Shown here in pieces: positions 34,524 through 46,890 of a stretch of 64,000 nucleotides of DNA. This DNA is from Taiwanofungus camphoratus (lineage: Eukaryota > Basidiomycota > Agaricomycetes > Polyporales > Taiwanofungaceae). How positions within the stretch are numbered: the stretch's first letter is position 1; the number at the start of each line of letters is the position of its first letter. The notes beneath the pieces were generated by a model. It was not told where the DNA came from, made no database searches, and saw only the letters and a program-made list of their open reading frames with translations. The translations under genes and the position numbers were made by a program. The DNA lies in contig CP021224.1 of the NCBI GenBank assembly GCA_003999685.1, forward strand, positions 1,488,001-1,552,000, in the 5' to 3' direction.

Positions 34524-37500
34524 CTACTGCTCACTTTCTTCGACGTCTTCGATGATGTCATTGTCGTCATCACCGAGCGAATTGGATCGTTCAAGTTCTC
34601 GAAGATGCTCAGTTGAGACGTCTTCCAGGTTGTCTGGGATGGGGATGGATTGTTGAGTGAAGTAGGGGATGACTCGGAATGCTGCGATGGGCCGGTCAAA
34701 GACTGTGCCATCCAGTTCGCAGACAATGTACATGCTGCCCTTGTTGCGTGATACAACAATGAGGGGGCCTAGGTAGTGGGGGCGCATCTTGCTATTCAGG
34801 GACTTCTCAATCTTTGTGTTTTGTACGAGCACTAAATCTCCACATTTGAAATTGAAGTCCTTGATCAAGTGCTCATGTTCCCTTTTGAAGCGAAGTGCTG
34901 CCATTCAACGCGCTTCGTAGACCTTTGATTTGAGTTCAGCTATTTGCTCTACACACATCTAGAGCGTGATTGCTCTGCGTGTGATGAGATCTGTCATAGA
35001 AAGAATTGAAGCAGGAGGGGGCTGAAGGTACATGGCTTCTACGATGTCAAGAGAGATGAGAGGATGAGTGCCCATGACTGCAAAGTACAGTGAGCAACCC
35101 ATGCATTGTCAAGTTGTAATGCATTTGGACCAGAATACAAAGTACACTGCGTGAGACCATTTCTTCTCATCTCCGTTGGCAGTTTTGAATAAAGCTTGTC
35201 TTGTGCTAAAGTGTGGTCGTTCAATGAGTCCATTTGCTCTTGAGTTGTAGCTGCTGATTGGAATGTGGTTGATGTGGTATTTCTCCAAAAGATAGTCTGC
35301 CACTTTGATAAACACTGCACTGTTGTCCATAATGATCTCGCTGAGTGTGCCCCATCAGCAGAGAATGTCTTTGAAGATCCAGTCAGCAAGTGCGGACACT
35401 GTTTCTTTTTGAAGCATTTGAAATTCCAGGTACATCATGAGAGAGCATCTTCCTTGTATGTGATACTTGTATTCACCAGACGTGGGCATATGCATTGTAT
35501 CGATATGTATCTTGGCGAAGATAGGAGCGGGCATTGCAACGGTAGGGGGGATAAGAATCTGCTGTACTTGATGAGACTGGCATAGATGGCACGTTTGTAC
35601 GAACCATGCTATGTCTGCATAGTGGAATGGCCATCAGAATTGTTCGTTGATGAAAACTTTCATTGTGTAGATCCCCTGATGGGCTGTGTGGTCATGACAT
35701 TCTCGAAGGATTCAAAGTCGATCACCAGGCTTGACGACCAACTTGTGTGTGCTGTGGCTGTCCTTTCGCCATAGAGTGTCGTTATCCAGAAAGAACAGCA
35801 AGCAGTACTTGAGAAAGCCTTCGTATTCGCTGTCCAAAATGTCTTCTGGCTTCAAAAGTGTTCGATGAAATTTGAGGACTTTGTCGAGTCTTGCGTCTGC
35901 GAGCTGCACTTGCTCTGAACATGGGACTATTTCATAGCTATCCTCCTCCTTTTTGAATTTGGAGCTGTCCTCAGCTTCTGTGTTGGTTAGAATGGGCATT
36001 GCGGGGGTAGGAGGGGGAGGTAGTATCTGATGGACGAAGGAGTGCATGTGATCAATCCAGTCGTCGAAGTCTTCGTCGGATTCTTCTACGATGACATTGC
36101 CCAGCTGGGGCGTACATTGAGAGAGACCATCTGGGCCATGCATCGTATCAGGAACATGTACTATTGTGAAGTGGAACGTGAGGATGGCTACTATCCAGCA
36201 GTTGATACTTGCACTGGGGGCGATATCTGGGTTCTTGAGCATGCCTTTGATGTAGCGAGCGTCGACTTCTACAATGAGGTTTCAAATGCCAATAAGGTAA
36301 AGTCGAAGGGATCGAAGGGCGCAGAATAGACCATAGATCTCGAGTTTAGGTTGGGAGAACCTTTGCTCATGATCATTGAGTGTGATAGAGCCGAAACAGT
36401 TGTAGTAGTGGACTCGAGTGTTGGCTTCATCGCACTGACAAAGGTGGTATCCGACTGCTATGAATGAAGTGTTGACTGCGAGGATTACAGGGGATGGGGA
36501 ATCGTAGTTGATAGCGCGAAGTGCGGGGGATGAGAGTAGAGCGTCCTTGAGGTCTTCTTGTGCTGTGATTTGCTCAGGACTGAATTCAAACTCTATGTCC
36601 TTCCTCGTAAGGCGTACGAGGACATCGACATGATGGATGAAGTTGCATATGAATATTCGAACAACTCCGATGGTTCCTAGGAACACTTGAATGTCAGAGA
36701 GTGTAGCGCAGGGACCCCAGTTACGTATTGCTGAGACTCGAGAGTCATTGGGCAACCATCCTTCAGGAGTACACCGGTGTCCTATGACCATGATCTCACG
36801 CGAGATTAGAACACTCTTTACACTGGAGAAGGTTCCTCCTGCATAGCACATTTGAGTAACGATTCAATTCAGGTTTTCGAAGTGTTCCCACACAAATCTT
36901 CGAATTCCAGCATTCGAGGGCAGCCACTCGTCATTGTAGTCTGATGCGGGGCCTTTGACCGGAATATCATCAATGTAGGGCACTGTCGAGTGCGGAATTT
37001 TGGGTTGTAGAATGTACGTGATGTCATTGTGGAATATAGGAACAGAGTTCATCCAACCCATTGGAAGGGTGACTAGACGCATGGCACCGTAGGGTGTTTG
37101 GAAGGTTGTAAGGTCTCTCGAAGACTCCACAATGAGTCGTTCGTTGTAGCCTACGTAAAGGTCGAGCATGCCACTGCATGGACTTCCTCCAAACTGTTCT
37201 GCTAGATATTCTGGCGTAGGTGGTATGCCAGAATGCTGTATGATAACTGCGTTAAGGGGCTCAAGGGAGTGTATGAGTTGAAAAGATTTCCCATCTTTCT
37301 TTACTATGCAGAACCAATGTGATTGATATGATGAGTTTAAAGGTTTGTAGATGTCTGTGTCGATCTTTCGCTTGATCACTGTGCAGACTTGATTGTAGAT
37401 CCCAGGTGGAATTGGGATATTCTTCTGCACCCAGGGCATATGTGGTATGATGGAAAAATCTATGAGAGGGAAGTACTCTGGCTTGAAGCATCCTCTTTCT

Positions 37501-38719
37501 TTGTCGGTCCATGTGAAGGCTTCATTGTGCAAGCACATAAAGTGGTGTAGGACTTGACGCTCATCGGGGAGCAGGAAGGTGCCGTCGTGAAGCTTCTCCG
37601 TGATGTTGAAGTGTTCACACGTATATTGGCCAGTAGGTTTGAAGAGTGGGGGATTGGTTGAGAGTACTGGCATAATAAAAAGGAGGTCCCCCTTAATGTC
37701 TCGAACTATTCAAAACCGCTCGGGGACCGCTCCTAAAACGGGATGAGTCTTGAGTGTGACTGGTTTGTACTTCTTTTTGATAGCTGTATAGGTTTCATGA
37801 GTTGACGTAGAAGATGTTGGAAGAATGGAATTAGTAAGCTGCAAGGTCGGAGCACGAGTCGAAGAATTTGGAGAGGATGAGGTAGGAAGTGAGGCGAAGA
37901 GGGCTGAAAATAGAAGTGTCGAAGCCCACGTTAAAGCATTCAATACAGCTTTACTGGATGTTTTGGTGTCTGTGACATAGAGAGACTGTAAATGTTCAGA
38001 GGCTGAAGAACAAGCAGAAAGGTAGAGAGACTGGATTGTGTCAGGGATCAAAGAATCAATCGGAGCAATAAAGGAAATACTAGATTTTGCCCCATCGTAG
38101 TCGATGACTAGGGCTGCTTCTCCTTGACGATGGGGTATCAAATCCTCAAAGCGTGAAAACCCGAGTGTGGGCAGCTTCTATGGTGCTGCGGTCAAAAGTG
38201 TGGTTTTCCACATGGATACATAGGAATCGTGATGGTTTCGCTGGAGTTGGGGCATACTATCGTGATAGTTTGTTCTTCGTTTGTGAAGTTCTTTACGATG
38301 CTTTGTGTAAGAACATCGAAGGGTTGTCTGAGAAGGATGTTGTATGCTGCATTTTGGATAACAAGAGCCTGAAGATATAATACTACTTCACCAATCTGGA
38401 AGGGTACGTTGCGTACGAGCTCTAGAGATCGGTCTACTTCGCTGTTGGCGGACTGTATGTTTAACTGTATCATAGGGTCGAAGAGAAGCTTCAGGCCTAA
38501 ACAAACTTCCTCTGACATTGCTACAATTTGTGAACCTGGATCTACGATGTATTCAATCTGCTCTTTATTGTTGACTAGAGCGTAGATCGAGCAGATAGCG
38601 TTCGAGTCGTGAGCAACTGTGAGGTCGGCGGGATGCTTGCCATCAGGATGTGCTTGAGGTAGGTTTTGTAGGGGTCGGGTATGACCGTAGCTCCTGGCTG
38701 TAGCACTGTGCCTGAACAA
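34524..38719 (-). mobile_element. Inverted copy of Gypsy-A pol
   Basis: Mirror of 14,676-18,871: integrase at the left, RT near 37,000, protease near 38,500. Fossil, with the same breaks as its mirror. Confidence 0.9.
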
Positions 38720-38819
38720 GATAGTTGGTGCATCTCTTTTACCTCGTTTTTGTCAGTGAGCTCTATGATGTGCACCAAAGTGACAGGTTTCACTGAGACT
38801 CGCTTCGGTGTAACTGCTT

Positions 38820-40936
38820 CCCAATACTTGTTGTGTACGTCGGGTGAGATCAAAAGGAGTTCTTCCAGTGTTAACATGACGAGAGGGAACCTCATCGAGC
38901 ATGCAAAGATTTTGTCGGCTATCTTGGGTTGGTGTATGGAAACTATAGTCTTGTACGCAGGGTCCTTGCCCTTATCGCTCAAAGACTTGGGTGGGGTAGC
39001 AAAGTTCCGAAGGTTTGGCAGAGTGTAGGTTGCATCTTGAGCATTTGCGAAGGGATGGACTGGGGGTGCTGATGGAGTAGACACAGCGGCAGGCTGTGTC
39101 AAAGGAGTGTTCAATGACACTGGTGAGGAAACTATAGCTGCGGGAATCATTGAAGGTGCGGCAGTGCTTGTCGAAGGTTTGGCTGGGGTCGCTGGGACTG
39201 GAACTGTGGTAGGAGCGGCTGACTTGGCTGTGTCAGGCGCTGGGTTGTTGGTACTGCATGATATGGGAGTCACATCAGAAACTTCTGTAGTCTGCGGTGC
39301 TGTCATAGTAGGTTTCTTGCGCTGTATAATCTCGATGCCATCAAAGACCTCTCTATGCTTTTGAAGCTGTAGGAGCTCCCTTTCGAGTGCTTCGATCCTA
39401 CCTTCCATGTTGAGCGTGAAGGTCTGGATGCTGGCTTGGTCATTGATGCCATAGAGTAGGCTAGGTGCTGCTGGCATGTTGTGACGAATCCACTTGTAGA
39501 GGCGGTCATGAATGGTAATGCCAGGGATACTATGTGGGATGAATAGACCGTTTGGAAGTACAACCTTTCCTTTGGTGTTACACTTGCATTTCCCAGTGGC
39601 TATGTCTGCTTCTATGTGCGGACAGCTTTGAATACTGTGGTTCTGGTTGCTGCAAAAGTGGCAGGTCTGTTCTGTACCACCTTGGGTTGACGAGAGCCTA
39701 GCGGCTATGTTTGATTTGCTACTACTGGGCTGAATAAGGGTTGCAATGGTCTTCAATAGGCTCTCAATGATTGTTGAGATGTCTTCGGTCTTGATCATGC
39801 CAGGTGGAGTAGTTGTCGAAGCTGCTGGCTGTGGTGCTGCGACTGTCAGCGTACTTGAAATACCATGTAGGATGAACGTTGCTGCTGCATGAATGTCAGA
39901 AAGTGGATAGGGGTCATCGGGATAGTGGTCAGGATGCTTCAGGTGAAGTCGGGCCTTGAGTCGCACAAGTAGAGCAGGCTGGAACCCTTGTAGAAATGCT
40001 TGACTTTGTTTGATGTCGGAGAGTCGTCATTGCATGATTAGGTGCTTTGTGATAGATATGAAGTCACAGTAGTAGCTTCTGAGGTCTGCGGTGTTGTGGA
40101 TCCCAATACGTGCATGCTCTCCAATTAGTTGGTCCATATCTGCGAGGGACCATTTCCTGGTGTTGTCGGTATCTGGATAGAGTGCTAGGACATCAGCTTT
40201 CCACTGTGCATAGGTCTTAGTCTGATTGGAAAAGGATTCAAGGGTTTTCCATAGGTCTGTGATGTCGATCGAGGGGTAACGAATGGCCCATGACTTCTTT
40301 TCTGTGTCATCAATAATTCTACACTGGGTGAATAAGACTTTGATGTCCTGGAAGTAACGTCAAAGTGATTGGACTTCTGTTGGGTCGAAGGTGGGGGCTG
40401 TCAAGTGGCCTTGAGGGGGCATGAATGGTATAGGTGCTGCATTCTGATTCATTGTAAGTTTAGGAGTAGGGGGATTTACGGTAGCTGGTGTGAGGTGGTT
40501 CGAAGGACTGGGAAGGATGTACGGTGTAACGGTCTGCTGGGACGAGGGTAGAGTTGTAGTAGTCAGGATAGCAGTATGTGATGTTGATTCTACTGGGTCC
40601 TCTGGCTCAGGCAATGAACCAGACTGTTTGTAGAGATTGGGGGACAAGAGGTTGACTTCTGGTGTATATAGCCCTAGAAGCTCAGGAGACGAAGTATGTT
40701 CATTGAGGGTCAAAGGAAACTGTAGCTTGTGATCTATGAGGTCTTCTTCCTCATGATCGAAGGTATCAGAAGTTGTGGAAAGGGTGGTAGAACTGTTGTC
40801 AAGGTTTTCACTTGTGCTACAACTGGCAGCCTCACATGCTTGTGAGCGGGTGAATACTGGAGACGTCTTCAGCGAATCTGATAGCGGTGGATTCCTTGCC
40901 TGAAATCCCCTTGTGGTGGGCTCCAGAAATGATATG
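38820..40936 (-). mobile_element. Gypsy-A copy A3, gag region
   Basis: The continuation of the mirrored Gypsy-A into gag, but from a different, diverged copy: about 15% protein difference from A1, against none inside the palindrome. Zinc knuckle CHFCSNQNHSIQSC near 39,660. It lacks the solo LTR and the Gypsy-B element that interrupt A1, so it shows both empty target sites. The gag core is largely open; the N-terminal part is broken. Confidence 0.87.
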
Positions 40937-41166
40937 CTCTATAATACTCCAATCTCTACTAGATATGACCTAGAGAAGCTATAAGGCTATAGAACTAGTT
41001 AGTATGCAAGGAGAGTCAGCAGCAAAGGGTTCCCAATCTCAAATTGGTCAAGAGACATCTTCTAAGGTCTTCAATGACCTATGACATGTGTCACAACTAC
41101 TCGACGTAGCTTTGATGCGCTACTGTGATGTGCTTGTACTAAGGAGAGGCTTAGACGTGAGAACTT
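40937..41166 (-). mobile_element. Truncated A-family LTR of A3
   Basis: The last 230 bases of an A LTR (reverse orientation), adjoining the A3 gag through the primer-site core TGGAGCCCACC. It stops at a junction with A2 pol sequence in the other direction. Confidence 0.8.
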
Positions 41167-42476
41167 GCTCACGACATACCTGAAATTTTGAATGCTTCAA
41201 AAAGAGACAGTGTCCATGCTCACTGACTGGATCTTCGAAGACGTTCTCTGCTGATGGGGCACACTCAGCAAGATCATTATGGACAATAGTGTAGTGTTTA
41301 TCAAAGTGGCAGACTACCTTTCAAAGGAATACCACATCAACCACATTCAAATCAGCGGCTACAACTCCAGAGCGAACAGACTCGTCGAACAACCACACTT
41401 CAGCATGAGACAAGCTTTGTTCAAAACCACTGATGGAGATGAGAAGAAATGGTCTCACGTGGCATACTTTGTATTTTGGTCCAAACGCATTACAACTCGA
41501 CGACGCATGGGTTGCTCACCGTACTTCATGGTCACGGGCACTCACCCTTTCATCCCTCTCAACATCATAGAAGCCATGTACCTTCAGCCCCCTCTCACTT
41601 CAATTCTTTCTATGACAGATCTCATCACACGCAGAGCAATTGCGCTCTAGACATGTGTAGAGCAAATAGCTGAACTCAAATCAAAGGTCTACGAAGCGCG
41701 TCAAATGGCAGCACTTCGCTTCAAAAGGGAACATGAGCACTTGATCAAGGACTTCAATTTCAAATGTGGAGATTTAGTGCTCGTACAAAACACAAAGATT
41801 GAGAAGTCCCTGAATAGCAAGATGTGCCCCCGCTACCTAGGCCCCCTCACCATTGTCTTGCACAACAAAGGCAGAATGTACATCATTTGCAAACTGGACG
41901 GCAGTCCTCAACTGGCCCATCACAGCATTCCAAGTCATTCCCTACTTCACTCGACAATCCATCCCCATCCCAGACAACCTAGAAGACGTTTTAATGGAGC
42001 ATCTTCAAGAACTTGAACGATCCAATTTGCTCGGTGACAACAACGATGACATTATTGAAGACATCAAAGAAAGCGATCACTAGAAGCCCCTGTCTCTCTA
42101 CTTGTACTACTACGATGCGTACTTTCTATGATCTCTTTTCTCTTATGATATGTTTGATTCAATTTTTTTTATTTTGAGCTAGCACCATTCTATTTGTACC
42201 ATACACGATTCAACTTGACTGAGTCGTGATATCACTTTGACGCTCTACGAACACTTCAATTCGAACGTTGTGTGGAGGCTCACATTCTATGAGTCCTCCT
42301 AGACAGTGATGACATACTGAGCCTACAAAAGTCACCAAATTTTTTTACCAAGTCTTTCAATATGTTCTTTTCCTTCGAACACTTCTATTTCCTTCTATCA
42401 CACATTTTCACATTGGGAGAAAGAACAATTAATTTTTTTCTATACTATCAGACAATGGTCTGCCGAAAGACAACGA

Positions 42477-44401
42477 CTACTCTTCATCACCTGACTCAGG
42501 CCCAACTACAAACCCACCACCCACAATCGCCTCTTGTTCCATCCACATCAGCTCCATGTCAAGGTCATGAAGCATGGCATGATGGAATGCAATGTTTGCG
42601 TACTCTGCCCGAATCATATGGATGGCGGCATGGGACTGCTCATTGAGGTCAAGTGAATCAAGGTCATCTTGCTCGAGGCCCAGGTGACTGCTGCCATCCA
42701 AGGGGACCTTGACCACAAGATGAGACAGCTGAGCCACCCGACAACACTTCAATCTGCTGGCCTCACCCATTGAAGGCCCAGGTGAAAGAGGGGGTGCTGT
42801 AGAAAAAAGACAAGTTAGACTAGACCACAGGAACAAAAGACAAGGACTCACCCTGCTTCTTCATGCCGTCGCAAGTCTTCTTCGTACAACCCAGGACCAA
42901 AAAACTGCTGAAATAGCAGCCCTGGGCCACCTGGATGCACCGCTCACACGTGGTGGCGCCCTCCACCCAGACGCACTTGACGGTCTGAGTGCAGGTTCGA
43001 CATCGATGGCACTATGAAGAGGCGTTAGTGATACAAGCTGGTATCAATGACCGGAAAGCCTCGAACGTGAGGACCTGACTACAAGAGATAGTAGCGAGGG
43101 CTTTATGGACACTGCGTATGTCCTCCTGGGCAAAGTCGATAGAGTCGAGCGAGTACTCAGGTACGAAGTGAGAGGTCGCAAGATACGAGTATAAGTATTG
43201 CTAGTAGAGACTAGCTACTTGGTAACCAGATTGAACTTAAGGTCCAACCTACAAAGTACAGGGCCTTATATACATATTCTACTCTGCGCACAGACCATGG
43301 CACGTGGTCTAAGAATCAGCATGAGTAAGCGTAAGTAAGGTGATATAAGTCATCGGGCCGTATTAGCAATTGGTAAGCGTAAGATGGAATGTGTAAACGG
43401 GGCCCGATATGAGTCAATGTCCATGAGTAACCGGGGCCTGTCCAGAGCCCGTACCGTAAGCAGCGATGAGTCAAGACGCTGTGCAAAGAAGCTGGGCCTG
43501 TCCTAGAAGCGAAAAGGTCATGGGACCACTCCAAGGTCCGACCGATAAGGTACGTGATAAAAGAAATTGTATCAGTTAGCCTAAGAAAATAACAAAAACC
43601 ATAGCTTACTTACCTTTTCACCGGCCTGTTGCTTCATGCACATAATGTGCACCCTGTCAGTCTCAGGCACTGCCGAAACATTGCAATCACCTGTCAACAG
43701 TTTCTAAGACGTGGTCAGTGAGAAGAGAAAGAAAGGGACAACTAATTAATCACTTACCTTTGCATCACTGACGTCGTCCGGTCAAGCCCGCTTTTTGCCC
43801 TTCGAAGAAGAGACAGTTCCCTCAATGCACTCCTTGGCATCCTCGACCATTGAAGAAGCATTGCAAGCCAACCGAGCGGCCTCCTCTGCCTCCTGTGCAA
43901 GATGAGTGGCCACTTCCTTCTCCCTGACCAAGCGCTCAGCCTCCTCCTGTTGGTGCCACTTCTCCTCCATGCAATGAACTTCAGCAGCAGCAGCATGTGC
44001 CTCCTCTTCTAAGCGCTGCTCCTCCTCCACGCGACGCACAATGGTGATATTAATAACAACAGTGAACACAGGCCACTCGTTGCAGGCCCAGTGGACCCAT
44101 GACTCAGCTGCATACTCAGTGAGGTCCTCAATGAGCACAGCGATGCACCCATCAACCTCGAGATCCTTGGTGGCCCCACATACCCTACGATAAGCATTCT
44201 GCGGTAGTCACTGATTAGTCAAAAACAAGCAAAGGAGAAGAAGGAGCGTACCAGGAGGTCGGCCACATCCTAAGCCCAGACCTCTACCTCTTCAATGGGC
44301 GCAGCATCGGTGTAAGAAGTGTTGAGGGCCGCAACCAAGCGGTCACGAGCGTGTTGCGCATGTGAAATCATGACAGTGGGGGTAGCAGAATGAGAAGGCA
44401 T
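42477..44401 (-). CDS. Antisense cargo gene X in A2 (coiled coil plus Zn2Cys6-like cluster)
   Basis: The longest copy of gene X. From the start at 44,401 (MPSHSATPTVMISHAQHA): exon 1 to about 44,252; exon 2 about 44,205-43,760 with AVLIEDLTEYAAESWVHW and a Glu/Ala-rich coiled coil (VEEEQRLEEEAHAAAAE); exon 3 about 43,690-43,615 (AVPETDRVHIMCMKQQ); exon 4 with the cluster CX2CX8CX8CX2CX6C and GCYFSSFLVLG; exon 5 about 42,796-42,477 ending PESGDEE. All introns are GT-AG; the one before exon 4 holds a solo LTR. The gene lies wholly between pol and the polypurine tract of A2 and is antisense to it, so its introns would survive in the element's RNA. Part of a fossil with a few breaks. Function unknown; the cluster suggests DNA binding. 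Confidence 0.72.
43029..43574 (-). mobile_element. Solo Gypsy-C LTR in gene X intron
   Basis: 546 bases, TGATACAAGCTGG...AATTGTATCA, flanked by the perfect 5-base duplication GTTAG (43,024-43,028 and 43,575-43,579). The same intron is uninterrupted near 21,445-21,485. Confidence 0.93.
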
Positions 44402-44629
44402 GGAAAGAGTAAACAAGGGTGAAGTAAGAGGAATGGGAAAGTGTTGAGTGAGGAACGACGAGTGAAGAGAAAACAGCTAAGTTGCTTCAGCTTAAATCCA
44501 CTTTGATGGCATGTGACCGGCACAAGTCACAAGAAGGTCAGAACCATGTAGGTCCATATAGCGCTTCGATCCGGTCACGCCCATTGAGCTTCTAGACGTC
44601 ACATGTGGACTGAGGACAGTCCAAATTCC

Positions 44630-44642
44630 AAAAAGAAGGAGA
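44630..44642 (+). promoter_or_regulatory. Polypurine tract of Gypsy-A A2
   Basis: AAAAAGAAGGAGA immediately before the TGATAGG start of the 3' LTR: the plus-strand primer site expected there. It proves that gene X upstream is inside the element. Confidence 0.8.
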
Positions 44643-45672
44643 TGATAGGTGCCAGGCCCTTCTAGGCTCCACGGAGCACCCTCATCTGACCCTAGGACCT
44701 TAGTCATAACTTCAACACCACTCAATGTGTCCGATACAGCTCAAAAAGCTACTGTGAGACTCTCCAATAGCCTTGAATCACTCCACAGCCACTCTGTCAA
44801 GTCCAGTCCAACATTTCAACGCACTGTCCCCTCTATACACAATACACCACATGCAGTTGCCACTCAAAGGCCCTTGCACGTGACCGGCCACACCACCCTG
44901 ATATCGTTCAATCAGCTTCGACGTGCCACTTGATGCACTTGATAATGCTATGGTCACAGTATTCATCTTAGTCTATGTACGTTCCTTTATCTCAGCCTTT
45001 CTAGTGACGTCAGTACAGTAGCCACTCTCTCTACGAACTACTCTATAGTATGCAAGTAGTTAGGATGCCACTCATACTACGCCACTCCCGATGCGCCTTA
45101 CATTATAGTAAAGTAGTATAAATCTGATGTACGACATCTCGGACCAACAGAGAAGTTTTCCCCCATCCTGCAGAGCTCAAGAAGAGCACCTTTGATTCAG
45201 TCTCCTGCTACATTCTACTGCATCTTTTCATCTTCAATTATCTTGGAAGAGTCGCATCTACTGTCTGCCTTCTACAGTATCTTGAAGGGTTGCGTCTCGT
45301 CCGTCTTCAATATCCATCAAAGGGTTGCGTCCAGTCTCACGTCCACCTTTGAGTCACATTGAAGGGTTGCGCTAGCAAAGCGCCTCTAACCCAAGTCCAC
45401 CTTCTACAGTAAATTGAAGGGCTGTGTATCAGCTAAGTCCTCACATTTAGCCTCCCCTTAGTATGGTACAGCATAGTAACACATAGAAGCTACATCGAGC
45501 AGTCACGACACACATCGTAGATCATTGAAGACCTTTGTAGACATCTCTCGACCCATTTGAGATTGAGAACCCTTTGCTGCTGACTCTCCCCTAGCACACT
45601 AACTAAGTACTATAGCCTTTCAGCTTCTCTAGGTTGTACCCAGTTGGGGTTGAAGTGCTATAGTGTGCATCA
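44643..45672 (+). mobile_element. Gypsy-A 3' LTR of A2
   Basis: About 1.03 kb, complete, TGATAGGTGCC...GTGTGCATCA. Followed by a piece of another A LTR in reverse. Confidence 0.9.
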
Positions 45673-45824
45673 ACGGTGTGCCGAAATGTCAGCCCAGAAA
45701 TGGTGGAGTGGCGGTGGTGTGATTCGATGCTATCGGAGAGTTTTGTGGTGGCTTTTTGGGCTGTATTGGATGCATCGAGTGGCATCAAAGTCATGACTAA
45801 AGTCCTAGGGTCAAGTGAGGGTAC
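45673..45824 (-). mobile_element. A-family LTR fragment
   Basis: 152 bases matching the 5' part of an A LTR in reverse, squeezed between two longer A LTRs. Probably the remnant of the LTR into which A2 was placed. Confidence 0.75.
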
Positions 45825-46890
45825 TGGTACACACTATAACACTCCAACCTCAACTGAGTATGACCTAGAGAAGCTGGAAAGCTGTAGTACTTAGTTAGTG
45901 TGCTAGGGGAGAGTCAGCAGCAAAGGGTTCCCAATCTCAAATGGGTCGAGAGATGTCTACAAAGGTCTTCAATGATCTACGATGTGTGTCGTGACTGCTC
46001 GATGTAGCTTCTATGTGTTACTATGCTGTACCATACTAAGGGGAGGCTAAATGTGAGGACTTAGCTGATACACAGCCCTTCAATTTACTGTAGAAGGTGG
46101 ACTTGGGTTAGAGGCGCTTTGCTAGCGCAACCCTTCAATGTGACTCAAAGGTGGACGTGAGACTGGACGCAACCCTTTGATGGATATCGAAGATGGATGA
46201 GATGCAATCCTTTAAGATACTGTAGAAGGCGGAGACTGAACACAACTCTTTGAATGTAATTGAAGACGGGAAGATGTAGTAGAACACAGTAGGAGACTGA
46301 ATTAAAGGTGCTCTTCTTGAGCTCTGCAGGATGGGAAAACTTCTCTGTTGGTCTGAGACGTCGTACCTCACGTTTATACTACTTTACTATAATGTAAGGT
46401 GCATTGGGAGTGGTGTAGTACGAGTGGCATCCTAACTACTTGTGTACTATGAACTACAGAGTAGCTCATAAAGGGAGTGGCTACTGTACTGATGTCACTA
46501 GGAAGGCTGAGATAACGGAACGTATATAGACTAAGACAACACCTGTGGCCATAGTGTTATCGAGCACATCGAGTGGTGCATCGAAGCTGATTGAGCGATA
46601 TTGGGATGGCATGACTGGTCATGTGCGAGTGAGTGGAAACTGTGTGTGGTGTGTTGTGTGTAGAGAGAATTGTGCACTGGAACATCAGACCGGAATTGGT
46701 GAAGTGGCTGTGGTGTGATTCGAAGCTATCAGAGAGTCCCACAGTGGCTTTTCGGGCTGTATCAGACACGTCAAGTGGCATTGAAGCCATGACTAAGGTC
46801 CTAGGATCGAGTGAGGGCGCTCTACAGAGTCTAGAAGGGCCTGGCACCTATCAGCACTCCATGGGGTCTAGAAGGGCCTGGCACCTATCA
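45825..46890 (-). mobile_element. Gypsy-A LTR, right counterpart of 2,339-3,361
   Basis: Complete reverse-oriented A LTR (45,825-46,853) plus a 37-base direct duplication of its end (46,854-46,890, repeating GGCCTGGCACCTATCA). The flank beyond is identical to the flank of the left LTR at 2,339, so both descend from one insertion. The two LTRs differ by a few percent, mostly transitions. Confidence 0.88.

Larger units (their letters stand above)
26834..38819 (-). repeat. Perfect palindrome, right arm
   Basis: Reverse complement of 14,576-26,561. Contents in order: inverted copy of C1 (26,834-31,775, now plus strand), gene X fragment (31,776-32,189, minus), acidic gene (plus), tandem repeat, gene X copy 1 (plus), Gypsy-A pol (minus) and the start of its gag. 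Confidence 0.95.
41167..45672 (+). mobile_element. Gypsy-A copy A2, 5' truncated, with antisense cargo gene
   Basis: The plus-strand 3' half of a second Gypsy-A: integrase core (MDNSVVFIKVADYLS near 41,280) and C-terminal module to 42,082, about 400 bases of 3' region homologous to A1, gene X in antisense (42,477-44,401), polypurine tract (44,630-44,642), and 3' LTR (44,643-45,672). A C-family solo LTR lies inside the cargo gene. About 80-88% identical to A1 in pol and the following region. Fossil with several breaks. Confidence 0.88.

Noticed and set aside
14576-38819. Centromere or mating-type inversion
   Set aside because: Nothing specific to either, such as satellite arrays or homeodomain/pheromone genes, is present; inverted structure alone is not evidence.
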